Part shown: positions 23,979 to 37,800 of the stretch, in pieces
Numbering within the stretch: the first letter of the stretch is position 1
Layout of the letters: the number at the start of each line of letters is the position of its first letter
DNA from: Cordia subcordata
Taxonomy: Eukaryota; Streptophyta; Magnoliopsida; Boraginales; Cordiaceae
Direction: 5' to 3'
DNA: 64,000 nt
Assembly: GCA_028554755.1 (NCBI GenBank)
Contig: JAPTOF010000019.1
Span: forward strand, 1,498,001-1,562,000
Notes under the pieces: generated by a model
What the model saw: the letters and a program-made list of their open reading frames with translations, nothing else
The model's database searches: none
Told to the model about the DNA's origin: nothing
Made by a program: the position numbers and the translations under genes

Positions 23979-25297
23979 TAATATAAATTTTGGAATATCT
24001 GCTGCTCTTCTCTGATTTTCTAGTTTTTCTAATCCTGTTAATGAAAGTAATTACATGAAAATCAGCACTTCGTTCAGTTACAAGGAAGATGCTGAAAATT
24101 TTCATGATCAAAATATTTAGCATGTCATAGTATCTTTTTGGACTTTCTACATATGTTGCCTCACACAGAAAAGGTGGTAAAAAATGCTCTTAATAATAAG
24201 TGTAGTATAAAAACTACTTTGAGCTTTAGTATGTCTTTTGGATTAAATTGATGGTCCTGTTAGGAAGGAAAATATGTGCATGGAACTACTGCTTAATCCT
24301 TCAGTTTTGTGATGTGATCATATAACTATGCCTTTAATCTTTATCATTAATGTTTATAGTGTATAGCGTTGGATCTCCTGTAATCATTGTTGTCAAATAT
24401 TTGAGCACGTCGTTGATTAGGTGTATCTAATTAATAAATCTCCTCCCTCCATCTGGAGTTTGGTAGTATTCATAGCCACAATGTCCTTTGGAGCCTTCAC
24501 AATATTACATGGCGGCTTTGCTTGGTGGTCTATGAACATGGGATGTAGTAGCATCTATGTCAGTAACCAAACACTTAGCTTGCTTCTTGAGTCTAGCCAT
24601 AAAACCTGTGCAAGTAATGTTCTCAGTTAAATCTTTATGCTAGTTCCATCAGTATATGTAAATGACTGCTAATAGTATAGACTTTTGACAGAGGTTTGCG
24701 GATCTTTTCTGCTAATGATCATGACTGGAAAGGATTTCGATTAATTTTGTCCTTTGGTCTGGATTGCGTCTTGGTAATTGTTTGCTTAGTATGAGAACTC
24801 GACTCTTAACAAATAAAGCAATTTCACTGCTAATTACTGAGAAAGATGCTCACTGGATGGGTGTGCCGTTTCCAATCTTCCTTCTCATGGAGTCTGTTAA
24901 TGTCATTCCTCCTCAGACAACAGGGTAGGTGAATGCTACGCAAGAAAAGACTTCTCTCTGTAGCAGTAGCATGCTGTAACAGTGTCGATTCTGGCCTGTT
25001 GCCATACAGCATGCGCTATTACCAATTCGCGTTGTACAATTAAAGACGACAGCCGAGAAGATAAGGCGAGAGTTTCCACTTCTTGAAGTGTGATGTTGAC
25101 GACATACGAGAGTGCTGGTGGAGGCGTTGGTATCGGCCAGCGTTTGCTTAACAAATTTGGATCTTCTGGGACCATTCATCAACTCTCCCCCTTGGAGCTG
25201 GCAAAGACAAATTGCAGCTTCGAAAGTGACTCTGCCATTTCACTAACATGCTTCTATTTCAATCTTTTTTTTTTTTTCATTTTTTCTGGTCTTTGCA

Positions 25298-25348
<51 letters not shown>

Positions 25349-28300
25349 GTTAGACAAGGAAAATTCAGTTGGCGTAACTCGACCACCCGAATAACTAGCG
25401 GAACCCGACTAACTGAGCACCGGGGAAGTTGAAGATTCCAACAATATGTTCTTTGGAATAACGGCACTACCATGCGTTAAATCTCTCCTCTTAACCATCT
25501 CTCTCTACTTATCTAGCACTTTTATGCCCAATCTTTGCTAACACGTGGTTAAGAACTCCAAAATCGCTGTTTGACAAATCAAAAAATGGAAAAGAAAACA
25601 ACAGATCATTTTTTAGATTGGTGTAGTTCTAAGGGGGTGGGGAAGGAGTAGTTCTTTGTTTCTGTCGAAGGAAGAAGCCGTTTTGCTACAACGGAAAAGT
25701 TGGCTATAAGGGGGACGGCCCACTTGGGTTTGTGGTCCATGGATTCGTTGACATGGACCACATCAATCAGCAAATGACTGCGATAGGTCCGTCCACACTG
25801 GGCCCCCTTTCTCTCAATGCTGACGACTCCCAGAAGCTAATGGAAAGAAGTGAGGAAGGGTAATGGGCTTTAGTTCCCACGAGTACTTTAGATTTATCGA
25901 TGTTGACTTTGATGCTAACCTATCTGAGTACGTGGATCTGCCCATTCAATGTTGTTCAACGAGCCATAACATTTTATTTTTTCCTTTTATAATGAGAAAT
26001 TCGCTTTAAATCCAAATATGTTAAATTCACTTTATAATTATAAATGTCATAATACAACAATATGTCTCAATGCATCCAAGTTAATCAAGAATCTCTTTTT
26101 TCCGGTCCGGTAGGACATCATAATCGTACAATTCTCAAATTTCAATTACTATTAATTTTATAGTCTAAAATTTCTATAATTCTCAAATAAAATTGATCAA
26201 TTTGTTCTCTTTTAGGGATGAGAGTAACATTATTCATCTGTATATTGAGTTTTCGGCCTTTGCCCCAAACTGCATCGGAAGAGAACAGGGGCATTTGGAT
26301 CTTTGTTTTTGCGTTGTAGGCTCCTTACCCATTTGGATCTCAAACGAAAAAAAGCTCACCACTCTTGTCTCTCTAGAGTGGTCCAGATATAATAATTTTG
26401 CCATTTTCCTGTTTCTTTTTCGTAGGTCGTTGGCTTTAGATGAAAATAACATTGGAGCAATCTTGACTTTATGAAGAAAGAATAGAAGGTTTGGAATCCT
26501 GTTTGGCCAGTTCGACTCCGCACAAAAAAAATTTAATGAGCTCACATGCACTCCTCATCCACATTGTCCGTTCCTCCGCGCGTTTACAATTTGTCATGAC
26601 CGGAACGGAAATATCAGTAATTTTAGCAGCCAAATTAACTTGCAAGAAGAAGAAGATATTCTTCAACTTATTTTGGGATGTTACAGATCGTATTAGTATT
26701 TTTTTTTAGTAGAAAATATACTATAAAATAACTTTTTCGACTTTATCACTTGTATAAAAAACGTTCTTTAGTTGTCTCTTGAACTTGAAACGAAACTGGT
26801 CGTTTGCCCTGCCAAAAAAAAAAAAAATAGTAATTTTACAGCATGGATCTTTACTTACTTTTTTTTTTCCCCCCTCATATTTAACCCATAGTATTTATCC
26901 TTTTACCATCTCATAACTCGAGAAGCTGTAGTGGGTCTCCTTGCATTGGTGTTTGTATTGGACCACATAATCGCATGATATAAAGAAAATAAACGTACCT
27001 GTTGATCATTTCCTTTGTTACGCATAATTAAGGATAAATAATTTTTCGATTGAAAAATATTGAGAGATGCCATTTTAAACCCCGGAGCAAACAAATACTA
27101 GCTTCTAACTCAATGAAGAAAAAGTCATAGCAATGGTGTTAAAGGAGTAGGCCAGAGCATGTGCGAGTTAAAAAGCGAGTAAAATTATGGAGCTGCAAAA
27201 TCATGATCTGTTCGGCGGGGACATATATATGTATATATATATATAAACATATATTGATAAGCAATGTGTGTAATAAGATGCCCTCACGTGCTTGCTTATC
27301 AAAAACTATGTTCATGCGATCAAGTTAATGGACATAATCCTGCTTTTCTAATCTAACGTAAGAATAATAATAATTTAATGACATCGGGAATGCGTTAAAG
27401 TCTAACTGAAGCAACCTTTTTATGACGTTACCGATAACTTAATGTGTACTATTATATTCAGAATAACTATGATCATATGTATCGTTAATTAACTTAATTT
27501 CTTTCACTCTCATGCATGTTTCTTCATTCATCCCATCAATTCCCTTCAGGATAATGATCACTATAATGCGCCGCATGTACATGCATTTGCTGTTCGATTT
27601 TAATGTCCGGGATAGTTCGTAGACGTCAGGAGAATCGAAATTATTATGCGCATAATCAACCAGATGTATCTTTAGTGTGTCCTCAAACACATACTTCTAC
27701 TGAAAAATCGAAAATTGTTTGATTATAATGACAATAAGATCATGCAACTGTTTTTACGAAAAGGACGCTTACTTGACTAAATAAGTGTAGTTACTACGAG
27801 GAACTTGTGGTTAAATTAAGGTCTAATTATGAGTCTTTAACACTGAATTGATCGAGATCACTATGTATTATACTTATATATTGATTTGTTATTATTCAAA
27901 AGTGGCAATTTGTCTTGTTTGGAGATTATAAATACAATGTTACTTGGCTATTTTCACCTTCATATTTTAGTGGGACTCAAAATGACACAAAAGAATGATT
28001 TTTCTCTATTTTTTTTTTCTCTTCTTTTTGTTGTTATGATTGAAGAAGAGAGGTAAAACCAGTGAACGAAATATAGTGGCTAGTTTAAAAAGTTTCCCAC
28101 CTTGTATATCTTTCTTTTCTAGCAACAGAGCTGCAATTGTAATATAGTCCACTAAAGAACTCTTTGAAAAAATGATTTACAATTGATTGATTTGTGAATA
28201 TAATCTAATACAAACTTTTTAAAAATTATTTACAACGTGATTTATGAATTAACTTAAATATAGAGATCCTCTATACATGTAATTTACTTTGACTAAAACC

Positions 28301-29430
28301 ATGAGGCAATATTAGACGATTTCCAGATGAAAGGAACCCAACACAAAAAAGTAAAAAGTATAGAACAAAAGAAAAGCCAAACGATTATTAATGTGAAATT
28401 GTGGAGAGAAAAGGAGTGTGCCAAGAAAGAATGCAAGTTCAATCATGGCGGAAGGTGGCTGTCCCCTCACACTCCTCCGCCCCAAGCCCCCAACAACAAA
28501 ACAGTTTTGCCAGGTCAGACTTAGTAGTATCCACAGCCCCTCCACTTCCCCAAATTTCTCATATACTAAATGAACATATTTTATGTGTCCCTATCTCTCT
28601 TAAACTTATGCTTCATTTCCTTCTCTCTCTTTCTCCTCTCAGTTCATTATTATAATTTACTCCTTTTTCTTTTGTCAGAATTACAATACTTACTCCGTAT
28701 ATCAGCTTCTGTTATAAGTTGTAGTCTTTCAGTATTTGTATGATTTTAAACACTCAAACAGTCCTGCAAGATTTATAAACTAGGTTTTGTAAACAATTTT
28801 TGTCAAAAAAGAAATACCACCAATACTAAACTTTGAATTCATTACCAATATTTAGGATAACTCAGGATATTTGAGCGGTTTATGAGCGTGTCTCGTGCAT
28901 ATGACTAATAATCCACTCAAATAATTATGCGGTATACCTACAACATCAGTCAAGTCGAGTGATTTGATCCTGGACCAACAAAAAGTACAAGTCCAACACT
29001 GACATCATCGAAGGAGTCCAGATCATTTCATTCAGTAAAGAAAAATTACCAGGACCTATGTATTTAATGGATGTCTTGAATTCAGAATCATGTGCTAAAC
29101 ATAAAAGTGTTAACCAACTCTGTTCACATTCTCTCGTTACATTTACATTCATCTAATGGTAACAACTTATGACCGGATTTAGCCATTTATAATGCATTTA
29201 CACGTGCGGGTACTAATTTCAAGGCTTGGGCAGTGCACTTGATGAAACAGTTCAAGATTAACGTGTCAGTAGAGATCAGTAAGTAACGGGCAGGAGAGCA
29301 ATTTCTGCCGATTTTCTCCACCTCTCGAGCGAGCTTTCGGTGGAGACTCGCCGACTGACATATCGAAGGTCCCCAAAGAAACCTCGTCGTTTTCTCCTCC
29401 TCGGCGCTGCTAACTGCCTGGTCTGTTGTT
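23979..29430. other. Intergenic spacer between the TMEM131-like and DUF547 genes
   Basis: About 5.4 kb without a supportable gene; the first few hundred bases probably include the TMEM131-like 3' UTR. There is a 45-bp (AT)n tract at about 25300-25345. GC-richer patches near 24900-25240 and 25660-25870 have no recognisable product. The frame at 24421-24630 begins YLINKSPPS, faintly like Copia integrase, but does not continue so. Confidence 0.45.
25300..25345. repeat. (AT)n microsatellite
   Basis: An uninterrupted AT dinucleotide run of about 45 bp. Confidence 0.9.
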
Positions 29431-30150
29431 AGTGTCTTTTGTTGTTTAGCGAGAGTGGCAAGCATCACTCTTACGCCCTTCAAGATTTATTTATTTATTC
29501 TTACTACTCACTAGTTACTAGTATAATAATCCCCACCTATGCCTTCTCATCATTTTCTTTCTTTTGGATGCTCTACTATGCACTACTCAACACATTAGTT
29601 CATCATCATCATCATCATTATTATTATTATTTTTATTTTTCCATTCTCATTTCACCATTCAACTTTCCCGCTCTCTCTCTCTCTCTCGATGAAATTTCAC
29701 TTACTCCATCAGGGGTCTCTTCTCTTCATCATATTCAATATGTATGCAGATTTTTCTGTTGATTTCTTGCATTCGTTATTATTCTCTAGTGTCTTTTGTT
29801 GTTTAGCGAGAGTAGCAAGCATCACTCTTACGCCCTTCAAGATTTATTTATTTATTCTTACTACTCACTAGTTACTAGTGTAATAATCCCCACCTATGCC
29901 TTCTCATCATTTTCTTTCTTTTGGATGCTCTACCATGCACTACTCAACACATTAGTTCATCATCATCATTATTATTATTATTATTATTATTATTTTTTTT
30001 TCCATTCTCATTTCACCATTCAACTTTCCCGCTCTCTCTCTCTCTCTCGATGAAATTTCACTTACCCCATCAGGGGTCTCTTCTCTTCATCATATTCAAT
30101 ATGTATGCAGATTTTTCTGTTGATTTTCTTGCATTCGTTATTATTCTTTA
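29431..30150 (+). repeat. 357-bp tandem duplication in the DUF547 gene leader
   Basis: The segment 29431-29787, starting AGTGTCTTTTGTTGTTTAGC, is repeated directly at 29788-30150 with a handful of substitutions and a changed ATC/ATT microsatellite length. Each copy holds a CT-repeat followed by an ATG frame starting MKFHL. The array ends about 100 bp before the DUF547 start codon and so overlaps its promoter, 5' UTR or leader intron. Confidence 0.92.
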
Positions 30151-30246
30151 GTGTGTATATGACTCTTAATGTGGATTTTGTTAATGACAAAGTGTTGGTA
30201 TATTTCAGATATTGATGATGTTTAATTTCCAGCAAAATAAGCAGAG

Positions 30247-33200
30247 ATGAATAATAGAGCTGGGAATACTTTTCAGGCCAAGAAAGCTCCTTTGCATCCT
30301 CGATATGTGAGGAGCTTCTTTTTTCTCTTCCTTCTTTTTTTTTGTGGTCACTACTTTATATGTCTTTCTTTTTCTCTTTTTCCATGCTTTTATAGACCTC
30401 CAGGGTGTTAAACTTTTTCCATGTTTCATATTTTCTTGGTATATTGCATTCTGAATTTATCATCCTGAAGTGAAATATTAGGACCTTTGGATAATTGAAT
30501 CTAAAGTGATCTCCACCGTGTACATTTTATTATTATTATTATTTATAAGGTAATATTCTTATTATTATGCACAAATAATGCCTACTTAAAAATAAAATTT
30601 ATGACTCTGATAATCTTCATAGGAGAAGAAGATGGAATTGCAGAGGAGGAAATCACTATGTGCAGAAGAAGCTAAAGTGAATAAATGCCGATCGGCAAGA
30701 GAAAGAAAGCTGGCCTTACTGGAAGATGTATTCCAATTTCCTTTCTAAAATGGATATTCTTGAGGACATTTTCATATAACTTGTCAATTTATTGCATGCA
30801 TCAGTCTTTTCTATCCGTTTGCCTTTCTGGTCTTTAATGGGCAGGTTAATAAGCTAAAAAAGAAGCTAAGATACGAAGAGAATGTTCACAGAGCTTTAGA
30901 GAGGGCTTTTAATAGACCCTTGGGGGCATTACCTCGGCTTCCTCCTTACCTTCCTCAATATGTAAGTGCTGTTCTTAGAAATTCGTTCTTTCTCTCAGTT
31001 AGCAAATATGGTTCTTAAAAGCCTTCGATTTAGTATATTAGGGACTGATTGTACAATTGTGAATATTTCCCAACTGTTACATAAAACAAATAAATGAATT
31101 CCACGGGTGTCGCCCATTAGACTTATCAACAATCTTATTGTGCATTGCTTCGTTGTTGATAATATACTATGTAATCTGGAATTGATGTTGCAGACACTAG
31201 AGCTTCTTGCTGAAGTAGCTGTCTTGGAAGAGGAGGTTGTTCGGCTGGAGGAACAGGTCGTCAGTTTCAGGCAAGGTCTTTATCAAGAAGCGGTTTACAT
31301 ATTCTCCAGGAGGAATTCAGAGAATTTGGCAAATTCACACAAAGAGTTGGTGGCTGAAAGTTCCAAACACAAGCACTCGAGATCATTGTCCCAAACGGAG
31401 ATAAATATGGGGTCGTCTCTAGCACAGCCTTCACCGTTTCTCAGCAGAAGTGCTTCAACTAGAAAGCTATCGTCGTTTGATGCCACGAGGTACTCCTCAG
31501 ACAGGCAAACAAATGGAACACAAGTTTTGAAGAAACTCAACTCCATGATCGATGGTAATCAAGGAAAAGAGAATGAATCATGCTCTAATTCCACAAAAGT
31601 TAAGCCATCTCCAGAGAAGAAATTGCTGACAGCAAGAAATACTGTGAAACGATCTCCAGTGAATTCCATGAAGCCTGATTTCATAGGCAAAGGTTCTCAT
31701 CCCATGAAGACACAGGTATTTAATATGTGGAAGCACCAATAAGCATTGGTTCCCCTTTTTACTTTTGACAAGGATTGGCAATTTATGCCTTTGCTAGCAA
31801 GTCTAACAAGAAACCATGCTGCAGCAATGCAGAATAGTGGATCAGGCACAAGAAAACTCATCAGGCTCTTCAGATGACATTTTGGAAGCTGAAAGCACGG
31901 CTAATAAAATCTCCGAGGATATATTGAAGTGTTTGTTCTCTATCTTCTTAAGATTGAGCAGGTCGAGGGGAAAGACAATGGACTCTGAGTCCTTTTCCTC
32001 TACAGTGGCTATGTCTTTCAGTGAAAATAATTCAGAGACAGACTTTCAAGATCCTTATTGCACCTCTTCAGAGTTTAAAAAGAGAGATTTTGGCCCTTAC
32101 AAACATCTATGTGCAATTGAAGCTAGTACACTTGACCTCAGACGGACAACAAATGCTTCATTCCTGATCCATAGACTAAAGTAAAGTTTATTCTGTTGTT
32201 ATCTCTGATTAAGCGAGAAGTTTCTGTTTTGATAAATCAGCAAAAGACTAACCATATGCTCTTTCCAATAGGAATAGCTCTCCACACACAAAGGAAATTC
32301 TGTAGGACCTTAAAGGAACTCTACTAGCAAAGGAAAAAATAAAAATAAAAACGTAATTTTCTAGGCTCTATAAATTGCATTATTCAGAAAGTTGTTCCTA
32401 AATTTCCTACCTATACTAAGCTTGAGGGCGTCAAGTCTCGTATGCTCAAGAATCTGCTAAGTTTCTGCTCCACTGTTGGAAAGCCTCTTATTTTATTTCT
32501 CATAATATCTGCTAGATGATAGAATATGGAAGCATCTTGATGATGATAGCTTCTAGTCAATTTACTTTATACATTTACTTGAAGCTGATAGCTTATATAT
32601 TCATTCATTTGGATCTTCAGGTTCCTACTTGGTAAGCTCGCATCTGTCAGGCTGGAGGGTCTCACTCACCAGCAGAGGCTGGCTTTTTGGATAAACACAT
32701 ATAATGCCTGCATGATGAATGTAAGAAGGCTCTCTATCACCAAATTTTTTCCTTTAGACAAATCATCGTATTAGACGAATGACGGACCTGCATTGCCAAT
32801 TTTTCAGGCATTTTTGGAGCATGGTATACCTGAAAGTCCTGAAATGGTTGTATCACTGATGCACAAGGCAAGATGTTTGCAACAACTCCCTTTCATGCTA
32901 CTAACAGTCAATGATTCACTGTGCATCAGTTATACTTTTCTTTTTCCTTGTTAAAGAGGATCAATGGTGGTTCCTCACTTATCTCTACCAATGATGACTT
33001 GAGCTCCAGACCTGAAAGTCTCAAGTAGCTATGCCCTCTTGTCGTGAATCAGTTATACTTGAGAAGGATTCTTATAAAAAATAAAATAAAATAATAAATT
33101 GAAGGGATGACTATGGAGTCATTTAAAATCACTAAGCCTGTCCAAATTCATCTGCAACTACTTTTGTTGTGCCCATGATTCCTGCGTTTACATTTCTGTG

Positions 33201-34061
33201 TCACTGGAGATTCTACAACCTGATAGTAGATTGCATTAGCCATTATGTATCACAATCAACTTGCCAGACCACTAATTTACGCCTCAGCATGTGCTGATAT
33301 TCATTTATGCTTTCCTCAGGCCACGATAACAGTGAGCTGGCAGATGCTAAATGCTATTACCATTGAGCATTTCATCTTGAGGTTACCCTATCATTTAAAA
33401 TATGTAAGTTGCAATCTTTTCGTATTTTCATCCTTATCTATTCTGCAACAAGGAATCCAGACAACCTTATTGGATCTTTCCCTATTCAGAAAAAAGAAAT
33501 ATTAATTTCTTAATCACTCTCGTTTTCTCCAAATAGACTTGTCCAAAATCAGGAAAACATGATGAGTTGAAGGCTCGTAGTGCATTTGGATTGGAGTGGT
33601 CTGAACCACTAGTAACATTTGCACTCTCCTGTGGAAGTTGGTCATCCCCCGCTGTAAGTGTGTATTTGCCAGTGCGCCTTACGCGTTGACAATAGTATAT
33701 GACATCGCATGAACTTGAGGAATGTATAGTACTGAGATTAAATATTTCTTGTATGAAGTTGAAGGTATATACCGCATCTCAAGTTGAAGCTGAGTTGGAA
33801 GCAGCAAAGAGAGACTATCTACAAGCCGCAGTTGGCGTTTCAACAGCAAAGAAGTTAATCATGCCCAAATTGTTGGATTGGTATCATCTCGACTTTGCTA
33901 AAGACTTTGAGGCATTGCTGGATTGGGTGTGTTTGCAGCTGCCAGATGACCTCAGGAATGAAGCAGTCAAATGCCTGGAGAGAAGAGGAAGAGAGCCTCT
34001 TTGCCAAATTGTCGAAGTAATGCCTTATAACTTTAGTTTCAGGTACCTCATACACAGATGA
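30247..34061 (+). CDS. DUF547 protein with MIP1-type leucine zipper
   Basis: Ten coding exons fit splice sites and frame: 30247-30306, 30623-30727, 30845-30961, 31194-31715, 31825-32180, 32621-32720, 32808-32867, 33320-33403, 33537-33653 and 33759-34061. The predicted protein has 607 residues. Residues ~21-140 form a basic, heptad-rich coiled coil ([12 protein letters not shown] to [19 protein letters not shown]), the MIP1 leucine-zipper domain. A serine/lysine-rich linker follows. The DUF547 domain spans about 390-530, with [23 protein letters not shown] and [13 protein letters not shown], and the tail [13 protein letters not shown] is typical. Plant proteins of this class are thought to act as scaffolds; some MIP1-type members bind MADS-box factors, and their biochemical activity is unknown. 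Intron 7 (32868-33319) has a GC donor (AAG|GCAAGA). The last acceptor could be 33758 or six bases later. The leader carries a tandem duplication with upstream ATGs. Confidence 0.9.
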
Positions 34062-35015
34062 CAATTTTGATATTCCTTTATCAGGACCATCTGTCTCCAA
34101 ACCTAGAGCTTTCGGGAGCAGACAGAAATATAAAACACAGAATAAGTACATAAAATAGTCTGAGAGACTTCTATTAAAAGGGTTGCTCTTCAAACCGGTA
34201 GGGTGGTTAGACCACCCAACCAATTTCAATCACCAGATGGGTTGTTTGGGTGGTCAAACCGGCGGGCCGATTTCAAGATTTTTCCCGATTAAAAATGTAA
34301 CTTTGTCAGAAATAGGTTAGGGCTGTGATCTTGAAGTTTCTTTGACTCTGTTTGCAGGCAGAGTAGATGACAGTGCTGTTTCATTTAAATTGATTCATTG
34401 AATTCTTTCCTTTTTTCCTGGAATTGTACTGTATTGTATATCCTTGACAATTTCTTCGTTTAGTTGCTGTTGCTCTTGAACTATAGATAATGTTGCAAGA
34501 GTTGAAGATTGCTAAGCATGAGACTCGACAGGGTTTTACTTCCTAACAAATGTGTGTGTCATGGTTTATGGCCAATGTGGCATATAGCACTTTCCTCTTA
34601 GGCTGAAAAACAGTTTTAACTTTTGCTTCCAACTTCAGAAACTGAAGCTAAAAACTTAATCCTTTCAAGCACCATTTTCGCATACAATTAGCAAATCTGC
34701 ATAATCAGGCAACTTTTGAACATGCAATGCGCCATGGCCCAGACAAGCACCAAGCCGTGCCACGAAGGATTTCAAATCACTGAGCTTTGTTTTATATTAT
34801 CCCTTCACTTTTTTTATGACGGAAACTTTTGTGTATGCATGAAAGAGAGGACATTTAATGCAATACATGAATTCTAATGCAAGAAGGGTAGATGAGTGGG
34901 GAGTTAACGACTTTTTAAACCTTTACTAGGCTTGTTGCGTAGTTACAGCTCTCAAGATTTTTAAGTAAAGTCTTAATTGGTTGATATCTTAACAATATGT
35001 GAATCGGTGCATTTA
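34062..35015. other. 3' flank of the DUF547 gene
   Basis: Probable 3' UTR and spacer. A short dyad (GGGTGGTTAGACCACCC) lies near 34199-34216. No gene is seen. Confidence 0.4.
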
Positions 35016-35170
35016 CTTATCATCATTTTTCTTTTCTTTTCTTTTTTAATTGTTTCTAAAACCCCCACCTCAACCCAATCTCATTCCTATAGGATTCGAA
35101 CTCACTGTCAATTAATTTTGAAAGAGGTAATCTCAATTACTTGAACTACCTCCTAATGCCTTCTTATCAT
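35016..35170 (-). mobile_element. Short tRNA-derived SINE
   Basis: CTTATCAT at 35016-35023 and 35163-35170 flanks a 139-bp insert. On the minus strand the insert starts AAGGCATTAGGAGGTAGTTC, has an A-box-like TAGTTCAAGTAATTG and a strong B box GAGTTCGAATCCT (about 35091-35103 on +), and ends in an A/G-rich tail. This fits a short plant SINE with a tRNA-like head. The 8-bp duplication is at the short end for SINEs. Confidence 0.68.
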
Positions 35171-36261
35171 TGATTAATTTATTTAACAATATCTAAAATT
35201 GGTGCATTGATGCTGTCTTAATTTATTTAAAAAATTGTTTCAACGGTTAATTTCACCCACTTGTCAATTAGCTAGTAACAATTATGAACATGGCATTGTT
35301 AGATATTATCTATCCATTTTTCTCTTGGCTTACCAACTAAAATACAGGAAATAACAAATAGACAATGAAGATAGAGTGGTATCTAATACTTATCAATTAA
35401 TCATTGCATACATTAGCAACATACTAGTGAGTTTTGTTTTGTTAAAAGAGAAATTCTTATAACCATTTTTCTTGTCATTCCTTTGCTTTTTGTCAAATTC
35501 TTTTGGGTCTGATAAATGTGCATTTGCAAAATCATACAATTGTATGTTGGTTGATGCTATTAACCACACGTCACGGGCTTTTCAAATTCGGCATCTGTTG
35601 TTTGGGCCTATCTGAATTACACACAGAATGAATTAGTTCAAGTTGTGGGAATATAATTGCTTGGAGGGCCTGGATCTGGGCCTAGAGCGATACTTAGAAT
35701 TTCAACACTTTATTCCCAAAAAAGTGGCTGCTAAAAGTAATTTCAAGTCTTCTGACCAATAAAGAAAAACAAGCTTCACCATCAATATACAGGTTAATAC
35801 TAGTGGAATAGTACATATAAATTACATTATGCAATCTGAGTACGTATAAATTATATAATTTTGGGCATTTGAAGTAACTTTTATATAAGTATTCAAATAA
35901 GTACCGCCAAACATCTTAACAACAACAACCATGGATGTGGTAAGAGTAAAATAGGAAAAATCAATACAAATTATGCAAGGGTTAAAACAAATAACGTGAA
36001 AAAATAACAATATTATATACACATAAGATATATCTCCATGAGGTGTCCTTATATCATGAATTATAATAATCTGCGATAGATTTCCTCCGATATTAATTGT
36101 CTGGTCCTCCTCTCTCCTAACGATGAGGACCCCATTCATTTAAGATGGGACCATAGTTGTGCTCCCAATCATTTGCATTGAAGGGACATGCAGTATCATT
36201 GGATTAGGACAAGATCACAACTTGTTTTAATTATTTTTTATAATTTTCTTGAAAAATTCAA

Positions 36262-36269
<8 letters not shown>

Positions 36270-36300
<31 letters not shown>

Positions 36301-36629
36301 CTTTGATTAATATGGTCAGTGGATAAGAGTGACCACACGACTTCACCAACTCCACCGCATCATTACCCAAAATTTTCTATATAAACCTGGCATGCACAGT
36401 CATCACCATCGTCGCCACCTCTTGGTGTTGAACCACACCGGCCAGAAAATTAATTAAAAGTTGGCCACTTGTGCAGGCTATCAAGAATGCTAGCTGCCCC
36501 TACTATCATATATATATATATATATGACTACTCCTATCCAGCTCAGCTTGTACAACAAAATTCTCCGTAGTGGGGTGGGGGCTGTATTATTCTAACTTTT
36601 TAAATTGTGCCATTAAATGCTCAGCTCCG

Positions 36630-36665
<36 letters not shown>
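36270..36665. repeat. Three (TA)n microsatellites
   Basis: TA runs of about 30, 18 and 35 bp at 36270-36300, 36508-36525 and 36631-36665. Confidence 0.85.
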
Positions 36666-36667
<2 letters not shown>

Positions 36668-37449
36668 TATCTTTTGTGATGCTATGGAATGTGACATCTT
36701 TAAAACCCAACGATGTTGATAGAATGAAGTGAAAGTGATCGTAGAGCACACATATATCTCATATCCCGTTTCATGGGACCGTTTGACTGCATTTTAGTTT
36801 CCCCCTAATTGTGAAGAACAATTTGGTAGGATATTATTCTTCGAATTGGAAAATTTATTCCATTGGATGACTTAATTATATTGGCTCTTAATTGCATAAA
36901 TTAATTGCAATATTTAAGAGCATTAAAAAAATAAAATAGAAAAATGAAAAACTGACCTAGCGTGTGTCGCATGATAGAAAATTTTTTGAGAAGTCTAACT
37001 TTAGTCTCGAAAAAGAAAAATTAGCAAAAGCATTGAGAAGAACTAAAGAATGTGCGACATCTAAATTTTTAAGATATGACCTCTATTACTTCTGGGTCCA
37101 TTGTGTTGTCAATAATTATTGCCTATGTCTGATAAACAGTGTTACTCTCCTACTTGCATATGCTTATGTATGTCTAGATAATTAAGTTTACGAGCTACGA
37201 CCTAATTATATTATTGCCTGAAATTTGCTTATTTATTACCTGAATAGTAGCAAAGAGAAAAATGGATGTGTGTTAACCGCTTAAACATATTAAGAGAAGG
37301 AACTCCCACAATCAATCTGCTAACATGCCCCAAGCTTACCAAGTCTCTACCCTAATGCTGAGCCCACGCACACCCTTTTCTTGCCACTCCTATCCATAAG
37401 ACCAAGCCTATTGTTGATGTTCCTCGTGCACAGGTTGATTCCAAGTCAT

Positions 37450-37800
37450 CATGCTACAACACTTTTGACCATACTTCGTCGGGCGTACAAAGTCAACAAT
37501 CTTGAGTTGCCTTGATCAGCAGTGCTCGCCAACTGCCCTTGAAGCGCACGTATCAACCATCCAAGACCAACTCTCCAGGTTACCCAACAAAAGTATACAT
37601 GCCAATGACAGCCACTAAAGGAGCTCACCAGCTTGCCTCTATCACAATACTGGACTCCTACACTTGAATTGCCGCCATCTCTACTTCTTGTTGAATGAGC
37701 CAACGAGCTGGTTCTGATACCATTTATAACGGATCGAATGCCATTGCCTAGTTCACTAAGGCTCAAAATAGGGTTGACGGTATCAAACATAACAATATAA
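37450..37800 (-). mobile_element. Degraded LTR retrotransposon leader with primer-binding site
   Basis: On the minus strand TGGTATCAGAAC (37722-37711 on +) matches the initiator-Met tRNA primer-binding site used by many plant LTR retrotransposons. It is followed by a GC-richer stretch that looks like a leader and early gag. The LTR should lie at higher coordinates, but I could not delimit it, and no intact gag is present. Confidence 0.4.

Noticed and set aside
24421..24630. Open frame starting YLINKSPPS, reminiscent of the Copia integrase C-terminal region
   Set aside because: The similarity stops after about nine residues, with no conserved blocks before or after.
25243..25473. Frames of alternating Tyr-Ile over (AT)n tracts, also at 45517-45807
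   Set aside because: These are translations of microsatellites with no evidence of being genes.
29439..29871. Small hydrophobic proteins encoded in the duplicated leader of the DUF547 gene
   Set aside because: They are AT- and CT-rich low-complexity frames repeated with the duplication; upstream ORFs at most, not independent genes.
34198..34260. Short dyad GGGTGGTTAGACCACCC and neighbouring GGGTGGTCAAACC as a regulatory hairpin
   Set aside because: An isolated small palindrome downstream of a stop codon; such dyads occur by chance and nothing else supports a function.
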